Assembly (NCBI GenBank): GCA_028288485.1
Contig: JAQBNO010000141.1
Location: 1-45,935 of the forward strand
DNA: 45,935 bases
From: Segetibacter sp.
GTDB lineage: Bacteria; Bacteroidota; Bacteroidia; Chitinophagales; Chitinophagaceae
Direction of reading: 5' to 3'
The notes beneath the pieces were generated by a model that saw only the letters and a program-made list of their open reading frames with translations, searched no databases and was not told where the DNA came from. Below, piece by piece: positions 15,577-25,156 of the stretch (positions within the stretch are counted from its first letter, which is position 1; every line of letters begins with the position of its first letter). A program made the position numbers and the translations under genes.

Positions 15577-18102
15577 CTACTGTCCTACGAAGAAAACAGC
15601 ATTACAAAAAAGCAACTTTCCTTCTTCCCAAAATTGCCTGAAGAGCGGGTTGTCGGCAAGCATAACAACAGAACCTTCACCTATTTCGGCCACGCCAAAC
15701 AGGAGGCCATCCTTTAAGTGCGTTTTTACTTTAGTGCCTGCAAAACCGGTCACATAATTATCCTTTTTAATAACGCCAACATTCCATCCGTCTTTCAAGA
15801 ATTCGTACACCCGGGTATCCTGCTTCAGCGTATAATAGGTTTTGGGATAACCAAAAGCCAACGGGTGAGTGTTGTCGAGTTCAACTTTATAAATAGCGCC
15901 GGGAATGCTGTTGACCAAATCGTCACGTTCGCGGTTTTCATATTTCTTAAGCAAAGAATAATCTGCCTTTGTGTTTTTATCCTTATCCTTTTCATCCTCT
16001 TTATCGTCTTTAAGTACTATACCCCAATCGCCTTTTGCAAGTTGCTGTACTGCGTTTTCCAGGGCAATAACATTTCCCCCTCCGTTAACAAACTGCTTCA
16101 ACTTATCGGTTACATTCCTATCGTTCAACGTTCTGTAATTACCATCCGGAATTATCAGCACGTTATAATCGGATAAATTAACGCGGCCAAGATTTTCTGT
16201 ATTTATTAAAGTGAGCGGGTAATTCAATTGTTGTTCGAACATATTCCACACTTCACCCGCACCCAACGAAGACGTTTGTTCGCCGGTTAACAATGCTACC
16301 TTAGGAGCACGCAGAGATTTGATATCGGGTGATCCAAAGTCTGGCCCCTTATCCATAAAACCACTTTGAACCGCTTCAATTTCTACGTCGTTCTCAGAAA
16401 CATATTGATTTAAAAGCGCCAGCAGGTTTGCCGGATTATTTTTTTGAAGCACGATGAGGGTTCCCCTGTCGTATAAGTTTTGCCTATACGTAAAAGGCTT
16501 CTCAGAATACCGAACTTTGATGCCCTGCCTGAATAATTGACCGAGAACTTTTGCGCTGTTCACCGAGTTGTATTTTACCAGGTAGCCGTAAGTAGAAGCA
16601 GGTACGGCTTTAGCCGTTATCGGAATATTATAAGCTTGTAAAGGAAAGGCACCGTTAACAACATAGGCATCAACACCATAAGCATAAGGTACCGACCAGG
16701 CAGTGATGTCGTAAGTGTTTGAATCAACCAGGTTACTTTTTGGCTCTAATAAAACACCCGCTAAAACAGACCTCGACTGTGCTGTATTTACTGCGAGCGA
16801 ATATTTTTTCAACTGGCCTTTTTCCTCTTTGCCCGAGGCATAATTCAGACCGCTAAAACTTCTGCCAAAAGGCGGGGCTCCAAACTCAATTCCATTTATT
16901 TGCAGCAGGTGAGCAATGCCTTTGATCTTCGAAAGATTCTCACTCGTAAGCACATAAGTTTTATTCGATCCTGCTTTTGGCGACCTGCTGTCAGCAAAAA
17001 ACTTTTTATACTCCGTAACCAGTCTTTGAGCATTTGCTGATGCAACTTCTATCGTAGACAAACCGGTGGTATAATGGTGGTTAACGCGATCAACAAGGGT
17101 TAATGTATCTCCACTGTTGGTAACTACAGAAAGCCCCCCACCCGGACCGCCGCCTTGTTCAAACGTCATACCGATTGCGCCGCTGTATATAGGGTAAGTA
17201 TCGCCGTAAGAAGGGTAAAAAAGGTCGAACCGCTCTTTGGTAAAATACAGCCAGCCATTTTCATCGAAATATTTCGCATTATTTCTTCCGATAACGCCTT
17301 GAAATTCTCTTTGCCATGGTGTAATAACTTCGTGAAACGGCTCTGCAGCAGGGGCGAAATAATAGGGATTATTATAAGACTGCTCGTGAAAATCTACGTG
17401 TATCTGGGGAAGCCATTGATTATATTTAACCATTCGCTGCTGTGTTTCCAACTGCGTTTGCCATGCCCAGTCACGGTTAAGATCAAAATTATAATGATTG
17501 GTTCTGCCACCCGGCCATGGTTCGTTATGTTCTCTCGATTGTGGATCAGCGTTCATGTTTTTACCCGCGACAGAATTGAACCAGTTCACGTACCTGTCTC
17601 TTCCATCGGGATTAATGCAGGGATCTATAATAACCACCGTATTTTTCAGCCATTCTTTTGTTTTTGAATTTGCAGGATCAACCAAAGAATGCAAAGTTTG
17701 CATAGCGGCTTCTGATGAAGAAGTTTCGTTGCCATGTACGTTGTAACTTAACCAAACAATAGCAGGAGCACTTTCAATTGCAGCGGCATTTTTATTTGTA
17801 GATACGCCTGCAATGCTAAGATTGTTGTTCCGTATTTCCTCGAGCTTTGCAAGGTTAGCAGGTGAAGCTATATAGGCAAGTAACAGTTCCCTGCCCTCAT
17901 TAGTTTCGCCATATTTTTCAACCTTAACCATATCGGGCCGCGCCAGCCCAACGGATTTTACATAGTTTACTATCTTATAATGGGGAGTAAAACGGGTACC
18001 AATTTTATAACCCAGGAATTGTTCCGGGCTTTGTACCTGGGCAAATAAGAGGTTGGAAACGAATAAAAATAATACTGAAAGAATAGATCGGTGCTTCATC
18101 AT
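15577..18102 (-). CDS. Secreted M14-family zinc carboxypeptidase
   Basis: Start at 18102 (MMKHRSILSVLF) gives a clean signal peptide ending near LLFAQ; the upstream ATG at 18129 would put eight extra polar residues before it. In the 841-residue product the M14 zinc site is HGNE (His123, Glu126) with His239 in VDFHEQ as likely third ligand, and Glu315 in TFEQGG as catalytic base. INPDGRDRY and NLNRDW-like FDLNRDW are the substrate-binding motifs of the family. The C-terminal half (from about 560) resembles a GATase1-like domain with VLIIPDGNYRTL. It is periplasmic or secreted. The next gene upstream on the same strand is the TonB receptor. Confidence 0.9.
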   Translation of the reverse strand: MMKHRSILSVLFLFVSNLLFAQVQSPEQFLGYKIGTRFTPHYKIVNYVKSVGLARPDMVKVEKYGETNEGRELLLAYIASPANLAKLEEIRNNNLSIAGVSTNKNAAAIESAPAIVWLSYNVHGNETSSSEAAMQTLHSLVDPANSKTKEWLKNTVVIIDPCINPDGRDRYVNWFNSVAGKNMNADPQSREHNEPWPGGRTNHYNFDLNRDWAWQTQLETQQRMVKYNQWLPQIHVDFHEQSYNNPYYFAPAAEPFHEVITPWQREFQGVIGRNNAKYFDENGWLYFTKERFDLFYPSYGDTYPIYSGAIGMTFEQGGGPGGGLSVVTNSGDTLTLVDRVNHHYTTGLSTIEVASANAQRLVTEYKKFFADSRSPKAGSNKTYVLTSENLSKIKGIAHLLQINGIEFGAPPFGRSFSGLNYASGKEEKGQLKKYSLAVNTAQSRSVLAGVLLEPKSNLVDSNTYDITAWSVPYAYGVDAYVVNGAFPLQAYNIPITAKAVPASTYGYLVKYNSVNSAKVLGQLFRQGIKVRYSEKPFTYRQNLYDRGTLIVLQKNNPANLLALLNQYVSENDVEIEAVQSGFMDKGPDFGSPDIKSLRAPKVALLTGEQTSSLGAGEVWNMFEQQLNYPLTLINTENLGRVNLSDYNVLIIPDGNYRTLNDRNVTDKLKQFVNGGGNVIALENAVQQLAKGDWGIVLKDDKEDEKDKDKNTKADYSLLKKYENRERDDLVNSIPGAIYKVELDNTHPLAFGYPKTYYTLKQDTRVYEFLKDGWNVGVIKKDNYVTGFAGTKVKTHLKDGLLFGVAEIGEGSVVMLADNPLFRQFWEEGKLLFCNAVFFVGQ

Positions 18103-18242
18103 TCGAATTTGGTGATTAGACAGATACATTAGAACTCATTTGTTGAAATCCAAAAAATATTGTTCTAAACAACGCCTTTTCGTTAGAAAATTCAACTGGG
18201 GCTAGAGTTGTAATGGTGCGTATTCCCGGTAATTCTATAAGC

Positions 18243-18322
18243 TTTTTTGGTACCGGCATTTGTTCTTCCCCAAAACATCGTTGCGTCGCATTTCGTTCGT
18301 CCGTAAATCTTTATTCAACATT
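18243..18322 (+). repeat. Interspersed repeat copy 7 (left arm of an inverted pair)
   Basis: TTTTTTGGTACCGGC, ATTTGTTCTTCCCC, AAAACATCGTTGCGTCGCA and TTTCGTTCGTCCG, then TAAATCTTTATTCAACAT. It is oriented opposite to both flanking minus-strand genes and faces copy 8. Confidence 0.85.
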
Positions 18323-18359
18323 TTTCAAAGCTGATACCGGTTTATTAATGGCCGCACAA

Positions 18360-18427
18360 AGATATACGGTACAAGCTGTGCGACGCAACGGAAGATGCGG
18401 CGAAAACTAAAAGCCGGGCTCCAAAAA
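18360..18427 (-). repeat. Interspersed repeat copy 8 (right arm of an inverted pair)
   Basis: Read on minus: TTTTTGGAGCCCGGC, TTTTAGTTTTCGCCGCATC, TTCCGTTGCGTCGCAC and AGCTTGTACCG. It lies past the terminator of the TonB receptor gene in that gene's orientation. With copy 7 it forms an inverted repeat of about 190 bp whose outer ends are GCTTTTTTGG and CCAAAAAGC. Confidence 0.85.
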
Positions 18428-18457
18428 GCAATAAATAGATAGAATCTGAATTAATAT

Positions 18458-18490
18458 AAAAAGCTACCGCGTCGATTGCGATAGCTTTTT
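18458..18490 (-). terminator. Terminator of the TonB receptor gene
   Basis: A 13-bp stem (AAAAAGCTATCGC / GCGGTAGCTTTTT, one G-U) with a 7-base loop ends in the T tract of the stem itself. It lies 27 bases past the stop codon. Confidence 0.88.
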
Positions 18491-18516
18491 AAGAATGTAC
18501 AGTTTAGAAAAATGAA

Positions 18517-21321
18517 TTATAAAGAAAGTTCAAGTCTTCCAAATACATACCTTCCGTTGTAACCTATTTGAGTTGCACGGCGTGAGTAAATAAATTGGTT
18601 ACCGCCTGTATTACCAGGATCGGCAACAGCTTCAGGATACACATCAAATATATTATTAGCGCCGATACTAACCCGCGTACTCCTGGTTAACTTGTAACCA
18701 ATTGAAAAATCAGTAACAACGCGTGGATCAAATGTTTGAAGAAATGCTATAGCAGTCGTTGCCTCATCCACAGAACCAAAGTAAACGCTCCTGGCGAAAA
18801 AGTTGAACTTGCCAATACCATAAGTTAAGGTCGCATTTGCCTTTACTCTTGGTACCGAACTTTCGAGGTAAATGCGGCTTGCGTCGCTGAAGTAAATGTT
18901 CTCTTTTCCTTTTAGGAGTTCAGAAGCCATTACGCCGCCTACTTTATTTGTTTTAGAAACTGTTCCGGCTAAATCTGCACGGAAGTTACCTGCACCTAGT
19001 TTTGTGCCATAAGATATAACTACGTCTATACCTTTTGTTTCTGTATTAATGGCGTTAGCAAAGAATTGCGCCCTGTTTGCATTTGCCAGCGAAAGTAACC
19101 TAAAAAGTTCCTGGTCGGCAGCTGGCGCAGTAGAAGCGCTGTTACCCTGGAAAAGATCGGTATAAATAACGCGATCATTGATCCGCACAAAATAGCCATC
19201 GATGGTAACTTTAAACTTGCCGATGTTACTGGTGAAACCTGCGCTTACACTCTTCGATTTTTCGGGCCTTAACTCAGGAATACCTAACAATTTCGCTGCA
19301 CGGCTGTCGTTGGGAAAAGTACCGACCTCATAAGGAATGCCATTGACGAACAACGTAGAAGTTGCATTAAAATATCGCTGGTGGAGTGATGGCGCTCTAA
19401 AGCCTGTACTTACCGAACCGCGCAACGCAAAGTTCTCCTGTATCTTGTAACGCAGGGCAATCTTACCATTTAGGGTTGAACCGAAATCATTATAGTTTTC
19501 AAAACGTATAGCTCCATCGACCAAAAAAGCCTTTGAAAAATTGAAAGCGACATCGCTATAGGCCGATATAGCGCTTCTTGTAGCATTTACCGCATTTTCG
19601 GGCCTGAAACCAGGAAAACCTTGTGCACCACCACCACGTGCAGCACTGTCAGCCCCGCCAAACCGGGTACTTACAGAACCGGTAGGATCTAACACTAAAA
19701 TAGGCTGCCCGTTTGCACCGACACCTACATTTCTTGCCTTACCATAATCGTTAAAAGAAGCTGCTTCTCCCGGAATTAGCTCGTACCTTTCAAAGCGATG
19801 TTCTGCCCCAAAGGCCACGTCAATGCCACTCATCGAATTAAAATTTTTCGAAAAATCGAGGTTGGTAGTGTTTTGAGTAAAAACAGGTCCGCCAGAATTG
19901 AAACGGGTTGGAGAGGCTGTTTCCATAGAAGCGTTTAAGGTATTCACTACCCTGAACAGGAATTGGTTTTGCCCGTATGTATTACTGAAATCTACGTTCC
20001 AGTCTTTAAGTTTACCACGAATACCGAAAGCGAGATTTTTATCGTAAATGTCTGAATGTATTTCAGGCAAAAACCCTAAAGGATAAATGGTGGTAACATT
20101 ATTCGCTATACTTGGAAGACGCCTGTTGGCTGCGGCCTGACCATTCCGGTATCCGACTCCTCCAAACAAATACAACTCGGTTCCCTCCTCGTCCATGGGA
20201 ATAACTGAATTGAACATAAATTGTCCGCTACGTAACTTTGACTGACCCGCTCTTTGTTTAAAATCTCCCCGTGTAACATTATTTGCGGTAAGAAAAGAAT
20301 CGGTGCGGTCTACAGTTTGAATAGCTCCGGCCGAACTACGACCGTTATATCTTGAATAGATTGTTCCTGTTCTGTCGCCTGCCCTGTTGGTGGCATTGCG
20401 ATAATCAAAAGTACCGGCGAAGTTAATAAAACCCCCTCTTTGTCCTAAGGGAATACCATAATTAATCGCTGTTTGCGCCGTTTCACCATCGGTAACCGTT
20501 TTACCTAAAAACTTTGTCACATTCTGACCTCCTGTAACAGAAGCCGACAACCTGTTCACTGAACTTTTAAGTATGATATTAATAACGCCTGCAATCGCGT
20601 CGCTACCATATTGAGCTGATGCACCGTCCCTCAGAATTTCTATCCTGTCGATAGCAGCAACGGGAATAGCATTTAAATCAGTTCCTACAGAGCCTCGGCC
20701 AAAAGTACCGTTGATATTTACAAGAGCAGTGTTATGTCTTCTTTTTCCATTGATAAGAACCAACACCTGGTCTGGTCCTAACCCCCGCAGCGAAGCCGGG
20801 TCAATGTGGTCTGAACCATCGGCTACTGTCTGTGTTCCGGAGTTGAAAGATGGAGCGACATAATTGAGGATTTGATTTACATATACCTGCGGTGCATCTT
20901 GTGCTATTTTCTTAATATCAATTACATCTACCGGTACAGGCGTTTCTAATTGAGTTCGAGGTAATGCACGCGAACCAAGTACAACTACTTCGTTAGTTGC
21001 ACCGGAGTTTGTCAATGAAAAATCAAGGTTTGCTGTAGCACCATCTGCCACAGTAACCCGTTTAGGCAAAGTAGAAAACCCGACAAAACTTACACTAATG
21101 GTATGAGAACCTCCTCTCACTTTAAGGGAGTAAGTGCCCGCGTTGTCTGTAGTTGTTCCGGCAGATGTACCCTGGATTGAAACAGACGCACCACTCAAAG
21201 GGTTACCACTTTCATCTTTTACGGTTCCAGAAACTACTGCCTGTGCTATCGCCGCAGAAGTAATAATAAGTGTAAAAACAACGAAGGCTATAAATTTAGA
21301 AATTGAGGAAAAATTAATCAT
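18517..21321 (-). CDS. TonB-dependent outer-membrane receptor
   Basis: The 934-residue protein has a signal peptide (about 1-26), a carboxypeptidase-D-regulatory-like domain (about 28-110: VSGTVKDESGNPLSGASVSI), a TonB-dependent plug (about 125-250: LRGLGPDQVLVLINGKRRH, RIEILRDGASAQYGSDAIAG) and a 22-strand-type barrel to the C-terminus ending NGRYVFGRLELSL, with a terminal aromatic/Leu residue. Such receptors take up large ligands using TonB-ExbBD. No SusD-like partner lies next to it, so this is a solitary receptor rather than a SusCD pair; the substrate cannot be told. It is divergent from ggt. There is a strong terminator. Confidence 0.95.
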   Translation of the reverse strand: MINFSSISKFIAFVVFTLIITSAAIAQAVVSGTVKDESGNPLSGASVSIQGTSAGTTTDNAGTYSLKVRGGSHTISVSFVGFSTLPKRVTVADGATANLDFSLTNSGATNEVVVLGSRALPRTQLETPVPVDVIDIKKIAQDAPQVYVNQILNYVAPSFNSGTQTVADGSDHIDPASLRGLGPDQVLVLINGKRRHNTALVNINGTFGRGSVGTDLNAIPVAAIDRIEILRDGASAQYGSDAIAGVINIILKSSVNRLSASVTGGQNVTKFLGKTVTDGETAQTAINYGIPLGQRGGFINFAGTFDYRNATNRAGDRTGTIYSRYNGRSSAGAIQTVDRTDSFLTANNVTRGDFKQRAGQSKLRSGQFMFNSVIPMDEEGTELYLFGGVGYRNGQAAANRRLPSIANNVTTIYPLGFLPEIHSDIYDKNLAFGIRGKLKDWNVDFSNTYGQNQFLFRVVNTLNASMETASPTRFNSGGPVFTQNTTNLDFSKNFNSMSGIDVAFGAEHRFERYELIPGEAASFNDYGKARNVGVGANGQPILVLDPTGSVSTRFGGADSAARGGGAQGFPGFRPENAVNATRSAISAYSDVAFNFSKAFLVDGAIRFENYNDFGSTLNGKIALRYKIQENFALRGSVSTGFRAPSLHQRYFNATSTLFVNGIPYEVGTFPNDSRAAKLLGIPELRPEKSKSVSAGFTSNIGKFKVTIDGYFVRINDRVIYTDLFQGNSASTAPAADQELFRLLSLANANRAQFFANAINTETKGIDVVISYGTKLGAGNFRADLAGTVSKTNKVGGVMASELLKGKENIYFSDASRIYLESSVPRVKANATLTYGIGKFNFFARSVYFGSVDEATTAIAFLQTFDPRVVTDFSIGYKLTRSTRVSIGANNIFDVYPEAVADPGNTGGNQFIYSRRATQIGYNGRYVFGRLELSL

Positions 21322-21527
21322 ATTTGATTTTTTAGTGAAAAAAATGATACCTAGAACTATGAATTATATAAAAAGAACAGGAATACTTTATAGTCTTACA
21401 TCTTGTTAAATCTACACTGTAATGATTAAATAGTTTCAAGAAATGCTGCATTAACATAAATAAAAGTGTACAAGCTTTGAAATTGCCTGCCATTAACTTT
21501 ACTTATAATGTTAAAAACGAAATAACG

Positions 21528-21561
21528 TTGACAAACAATTATAGTTAAATGCTATAATTTG
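21528..21561 (+). promoter_or_regulatory. Promoter of ggt
   Basis: TTGACA at 21528-21533 and TATAATTTG at 21553-21561 (19-base spacer) match both the general sigma-70 pattern and, approximately, the Bacteroidota box. The box ends five bases before the ATG. Confidence 0.65.
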
Positions 21562-21566
21562 CCACC

Positions 21567-23300
21567 ATGCTAACAAAAACTTTTTCCTTCCTTGTAACTG
21601 CTTTACTATGTCAATCACCTCTTTCAGCGCAGTCTATTGTAGGGCCAGGGAGAGCAGTAAATCCTTATAATTTTTCTATACATAAAAATCATACTTATCA
21701 AAAAGGAGCGGTAGCCTCTGCTCATCCTTTAGCCAGTCTGGTAGGTGCTGCAATTTTAAAACAGGGCGGAAATGCGGTAGACGCCGCTATTGCTGTGCAA
21801 CTAACACTGGCAGTTGTTTACCCCGGGGCCGGCAATATCGGAGGCGGAGGTTTTATGGTTGCAAGGATGAAGGATAATAAAAGTTTTACGCTCGATTACC
21901 GGGAAACAGCTCCGGCAAAAGCAAGCAGGGATATGTACCTGGACAAAAATGGTAATGCTCAAACTAATCTTTCACAGTACGGTCATCTTGCTTCCGGTAT
22001 TCCGGGCACAGTTAGCGGTTTGTTTGCAAGCATGAAATATGCAAATCTTCCTTTTAAAACATTAATTCAGCCGTCTATAGACCTGGCTGAAAAAGGATTT
22101 ACATTAACAAAATCTGAAGCAGCAAAATTAAATAATACACAGGATGCATTTAAAAAATACAACACGGTAATGCCTGTATTTGTAAAAGCAAGTGCGTGGA
22201 AAGCCGGGGATACTTTGGTACAAAAAGAACTGGCAAATACATTAAAAAGAATAAGGGATAAAGGCGCAGCAGGTTTTTATGAAGGCGAAACTGCAAAACT
22301 CTTAGTTGAGGAAATGCAAAGGGGGAATGGTTTAGTTACACTGGAAGACTTGAAAAGCTATAAAACAAAAGAGCGGAAACCGCTGCAGTTTAATTACAAA
22401 GGCTACACTGTTATCAGTATGCCCCCACCCAGCAGCGGCGGCATTCTGTTATGGCAGATGCTGAAAATGGTGGAAAAAAGGCCTTTGGTGTCGTACGGCT
22501 TTGAAACCGCAAAGAGCGTTCAATTGATGACTGAAGCAGAAAGAAGGGCTTTTGCTGACCGGGCCCAACATATGGGCGATCCCGACTTTTGGAAAGTTCC
22601 GGTAGCAACTTTAACAAGCGATACTTACCTGGCAAAAAGAATGGCAGACTACGACAGTACAAAGGCAGGAAAAAGCACAGGTATACAGGCAGGCATTATT
22701 GAAAGCATGGAGACAACTCATATCAGTATTATAGACCGGTGGGGCAATATGGTTTCGGTAACCACCACATTAAATGGAAACTTTGGAAGTAAAACAATTG
22801 TAGCAGGTGCCGGGTTTTTGCTGAATAATGAGATGGATGATTTTAGTATAAAACCGGGCGTGCCTAATATGTATGGAGCGGTAGGTGGCGAAGCAAATGC
22901 AATTGCACCGGGCAAGCGTATGTTAAGCTCAATGACACCTACCATAGTTTTGAAAGGCGACAGACCTTTTATGGTGGCAGGCACACCGGGAGGCACCACA
23001 ATTCCAACATCTGTTTACCAAACGATAGTTAATGTGATTGACTTTAAAATGAGCGCCAACGATGCGGTCAATAAACCGAAATTTCATCACCAATGGTTAC
23101 CGGATGAAATTGTTACAGAAAAGGGGTTTCCCGAAAAAGTGATCCACGAGCTTGAAGCAATGGGTTATGTTATAAAAGACTATAATGTTAAGGGTTATTC
23201 AGTCGATCAAATAGGTCGGGTGGAACTAATTAAAGTAACGAATGGAAAACTTGAAGCAGTTGCAGACGGCAGGGGCGATGATGCGGTAGCGGGGTTTTAA
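21567..23300 (+). CDS. ggt: Gamma-glutamyltransferase
   Basis: The 577-residue precursor of this Ntn hydrolase cleaves gamma-glutamyl bonds of glutathione and related peptides in the periplasm. A signal peptide (LLCQSPLSAQ) is followed by the large-subunit start (VASAHPLASLVGAAILKQGG). The self-cleavage site is in SMETTHISIIDRWGN, with Thr383 as the nucleophile exposed on the small subunit. GNFGSKTIVAGAGFLLNNEM and the C-terminal GTPGGTTIPTSVYQTIVNVI are family hallmarks. Length is normal. Start is supported by the promoter, which leaves no space for an earlier one. It is transcribed alone, convergent with glmM. Confidence 0.96.
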   Translation: MLTKTFSFLVTALLCQSPLSAQSIVGPGRAVNPYNFSIHKNHTYQKGAVASAHPLASLVGAAILKQGGNAVDAAIAVQLTLAVVYPGAGNIGGGGFMVARMKDNKSFTLDYRETAPAKASRDMYLDKNGNAQTNLSQYGHLASGIPGTVSGLFASMKYANLPFKTLIQPSIDLAEKGFTLTKSEAAKLNNTQDAFKKYNTVMPVFVKASAWKAGDTLVQKELANTLKRIRDKGAAGFYEGETAKLLVEEMQRGNGLVTLEDLKSYKTKERKPLQFNYKGYTVISMPPPSSGGILLWQMLKMVEKRPLVSYGFETAKSVQLMTEAERRAFADRAQHMGDPDFWKVPVATLTSDTYLAKRMADYDSTKAGKSTGIQAGIIESMETTHISIIDRWGNMVSVTTTLNGNFGSKTIVAGAGFLLNNEMDDFSIKPGVPNMYGAVGGEANAIAPGKRMLSSMTPTIVLKGDRPFMVAGTPGGTTIPTSVYQTIVNVIDFKMSANDAVNKPKFHHQWLPDEIVTEKGFPEKVIHELEAMGYVIKDYNVKGYSVDQIGRVELIKVTNGKLEAVADGRGDDAVAGF

Positions 23301-23352
23301 TATAGAACCGGGATTAGTAGATCGAGTTGTGATTTAGAGGAAATTGAGGAGG

Positions 23353-23420
23353 GGTTTTTTGAAGCAAACAGCGGTTAGTGATGTTACATTGTTGCGTCGC
23401 ACACTTGTACTTTTTGCCCG
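23353..23420 (+). repeat. Interspersed repeat copy 9
   Basis: TTTTTTGAAGC (left end), ATGTTACATTGTTGCGTCGC and ACACTTGTACTTTTTGCCC. It lies 53 bases past the stop of ggt, in the same orientation. Confidence 0.7.
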
Positions 23421-23535
23421 TTTAGCAACAGGTTTAAAAATACTTTTAACCATTTCAGCTTCACAAATCCTGCAAAAATAAATACACTTAATACTTCTCG
23501 CTGCAACTTTAAATCGTTGCTTTAATTGATAAAAC

Positions 23536-23602
23536 AAGGATTTACAGTTGAACGGAGCGTCGCAACAAAAGACTCATTTCTTAATAATGCCGGCTACCAA
23601 AC
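23536..23602 (-). repeat. Interspersed repeat copy 10
   Basis: Read on minus: TTTGGTAGCCGGCATTATT, TTTTGTTGCGACGCTCCG and TTCAACTGTAAATCCTTG. It starts 23 bases past the glmM stop in the same orientation as glmM, and faces copy 9; the cores are about 170 bases apart with a 115-base central segment that holds no recognisable gene. Confidence 0.7.
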
Positions 23603-23624
23603 CATCCTTCCGGACTTTTAAAAA

Positions 23625-25004
23625 TTACATATTCTCCCTGATATCATTCATCATTTTACGGGCAATATTATCGGCAGTAGTTTCAAAATTGCTTTCTGCG
23701 TAAATACGAATGATCGGTTCGGTGTTGCTCGTTCTCAGGTGTACCCAATCGTTCTCGAACTCTATCTTTAGTCCATCTTCGGTGTTGATAGGATTATTTT
23801 TATACTTCGTTTTTATCTTATCAAAGATGGATTGAACGTTGGTGCCATAGTCCAGTTCGATTTTATTTTTGCTGATGAAGTAATCAGGGAATGTACCCCG
23901 GAGTTGCTTACTGCTCTTCTCGCTTTTCGATAAAAAAGTAAGGTACAATGCGATACCAATCAGGGCGTCGCGACCATAATGCAAATCAGGAATAATAATT
24001 CCGCCGTTTCCTTCACCCCCGATCACTGCGTTTACGGCTTTCATTTTTGTTACAACATTCACCTCTCCTACTGCGCTTGGAAAATATTCTCCGCCATGTT
24101 TTTCGGTAACATCTTTCAGCGCCCTCGTGCTCGACATATTACTAACCGTATTACCCGGCCGTTGTTGTAACACAAAATCGGAAATTGCTACGAGCGTATA
24201 TTCCTCACCAAACAAAGAACCATCTTCGTTAACAAAGCAAAGTCGGTCAACGTCGGGATCAACGGCTATGCCTAAGTTCGCCTTTTTACGGTTTACCTCG
24301 TTACACAACTGGGTAAGGTGTTGAGGTAAAGGTTCGGGATTGTGGGCAAAATTACCATTCACCTCTTCATTTAAAACGGTGACGTCTTTAACGCCCAGTG
24401 CTCGCAACAATGATGGAACCGCAATAGCCCCCGAACTATTGATCGCATCGACAACAATTTTAAATTTGCTTTTGGTGATGGCCTCAACGTCAACCAAAGG
24501 GTAATTAACAACTGCATCAATATGTTGTTGAAGTGCTGTAGTATTTTGGGTATAAGAGCCTAATTTATCAACCGATGCAAAGGTAAAATCTTCGTTCTCA
24601 GCCAGGGCCAGTACTGCCGCGCCGTCTTCACTGTTTATAAATTCGCCCTGGCTGTTTAATAATTTTAACGCGTTCCAGTCTTTTGGATTATGACTTGCTG
24701 TAATTATTATTCCCCCGGCAGCCTGTTCAAACTGAACAGCCATTTCAACAGTTGGAGTCGTACTTAATCCAACATCAATCACATCTAATCCTAATGCATT
24801 TAATGTACTTACAACTAAACGCTGCACCATTTCACCACTTATTCTTCCATCGCGACCTACCACTATCTTCCTTCCCGCACCTTGTTGCATAAGCCAGGTG
24901 CCATAACCAGCGGTAAACTTTACTACATCCAACGGACTTAGGGTATTTCCAGGTTTTCCTCCGATAGTTCCCCGTATCCCAGATATACTTTTTATAAGTG
25001 CCAT
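23625..25004 (-). CDS. glmM: Phosphoglucosamine mutase
   Basis: The 459-residue phosphohexomutase converts glucosamine 6-phosphate to glucosamine 1-phosphate for UDP-GlcNAc synthesis. The phosphoserine loop is TASHNPKDW with Ser104, the metal loop is DPDVDRL (about 244-250), the sugar-binding loop is GGEGNGG (about 323-329) and the C-terminal phosphate-binding loop is RTSNTEPIIRIYAE. The MALIKSISGIRGTIGG start is typical of the bacteroidal form, which is closer to archaeal-type GlmM/ManB enzymes; a phosphomannomutase activity cannot be excluded. It is transcribed alone. Confidence 0.88.
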   Translation of the reverse strand: MALIKSISGIRGTIGGKPGNTLSPLDVVKFTAGYGTWLMQQGAGRKIVVGRDGRISGEMVQRLVVSTLNALGLDVIDVGLSTTPTVEMAVQFEQAAGGIIITASHNPKDWNALKLLNSQGEFINSEDGAAVLALAENEDFTFASVDKLGSYTQNTTALQQHIDAVVNYPLVDVEAITKSKFKIVVDAINSSGAIAVPSLLRALGVKDVTVLNEEVNGNFAHNPEPLPQHLTQLCNEVNRKKANLGIAVDPDVDRLCFVNEDGSLFGEEYTLVAISDFVLQQRPGNTVSNMSSTRALKDVTEKHGGEYFPSAVGEVNVVTKMKAVNAVIGGEGNGGIIIPDLHYGRDALIGIALYLTFLSKSEKSSKQLRGTFPDYFISKNKIELDYGTNVQSIFDKIKTKYKNNPINTEDGLKIEFENDWVHLRTSNTEPIIRIYAESNFETTADNIARKMMNDIRENM

Positions 25005-25024
25005 TATTTTATTTTATTCGACTG

Positions 25025-25032
25025 CAAACATA
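25025..25032 (-). promoter_or_regulatory. -7 box of glmM
   Basis: TATGTTTG on minus matches TAnnTTTG; the leader would be about 17 bases. No clear -33 TTG is seen. Confidence 0.45.
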
Positions 25033-25137
25033 AAAGAAAATTCATTACTTATAGCAGAGATCTGTTCATCAAACCCCTTATTTACTACAACGCCTGTTAC
25101 CCGCCTCTCAAATCAAAGATTATAAATAATAGCGTGC

Positions 25138-25145
25138 TACATTTG
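25138..25145 (+). promoter_or_regulatory. -7 box of the methyltransferase gene
   Basis: TACATTTG ends at 25145, which is also the first base of an upstream GTG codon in the coding frame. The box therefore rules out that GTG as start. Confidence 0.45.
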
Positions 25146-25156
25146 TGAACTCTAAA

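Noticed and set aside
17155-17746. Open frames of 170 and 82 codons on plus
   Set aside because: They run opposite to the zinc-site region of the M14 peptidase and have no motif of their own.
18241-18429. An insertion sequence with terminal inverted repeats
   Set aside because: The ends are inverted copies of the short repeat and no transposase frame lies between them.
21567-25004. A gene cluster linking ggt, glmM and the TonB receptor to one pathway
   Set aside because: The genes are separately transcribed in different directions and have unrelated roles; neighbourhood alone is not evidence.
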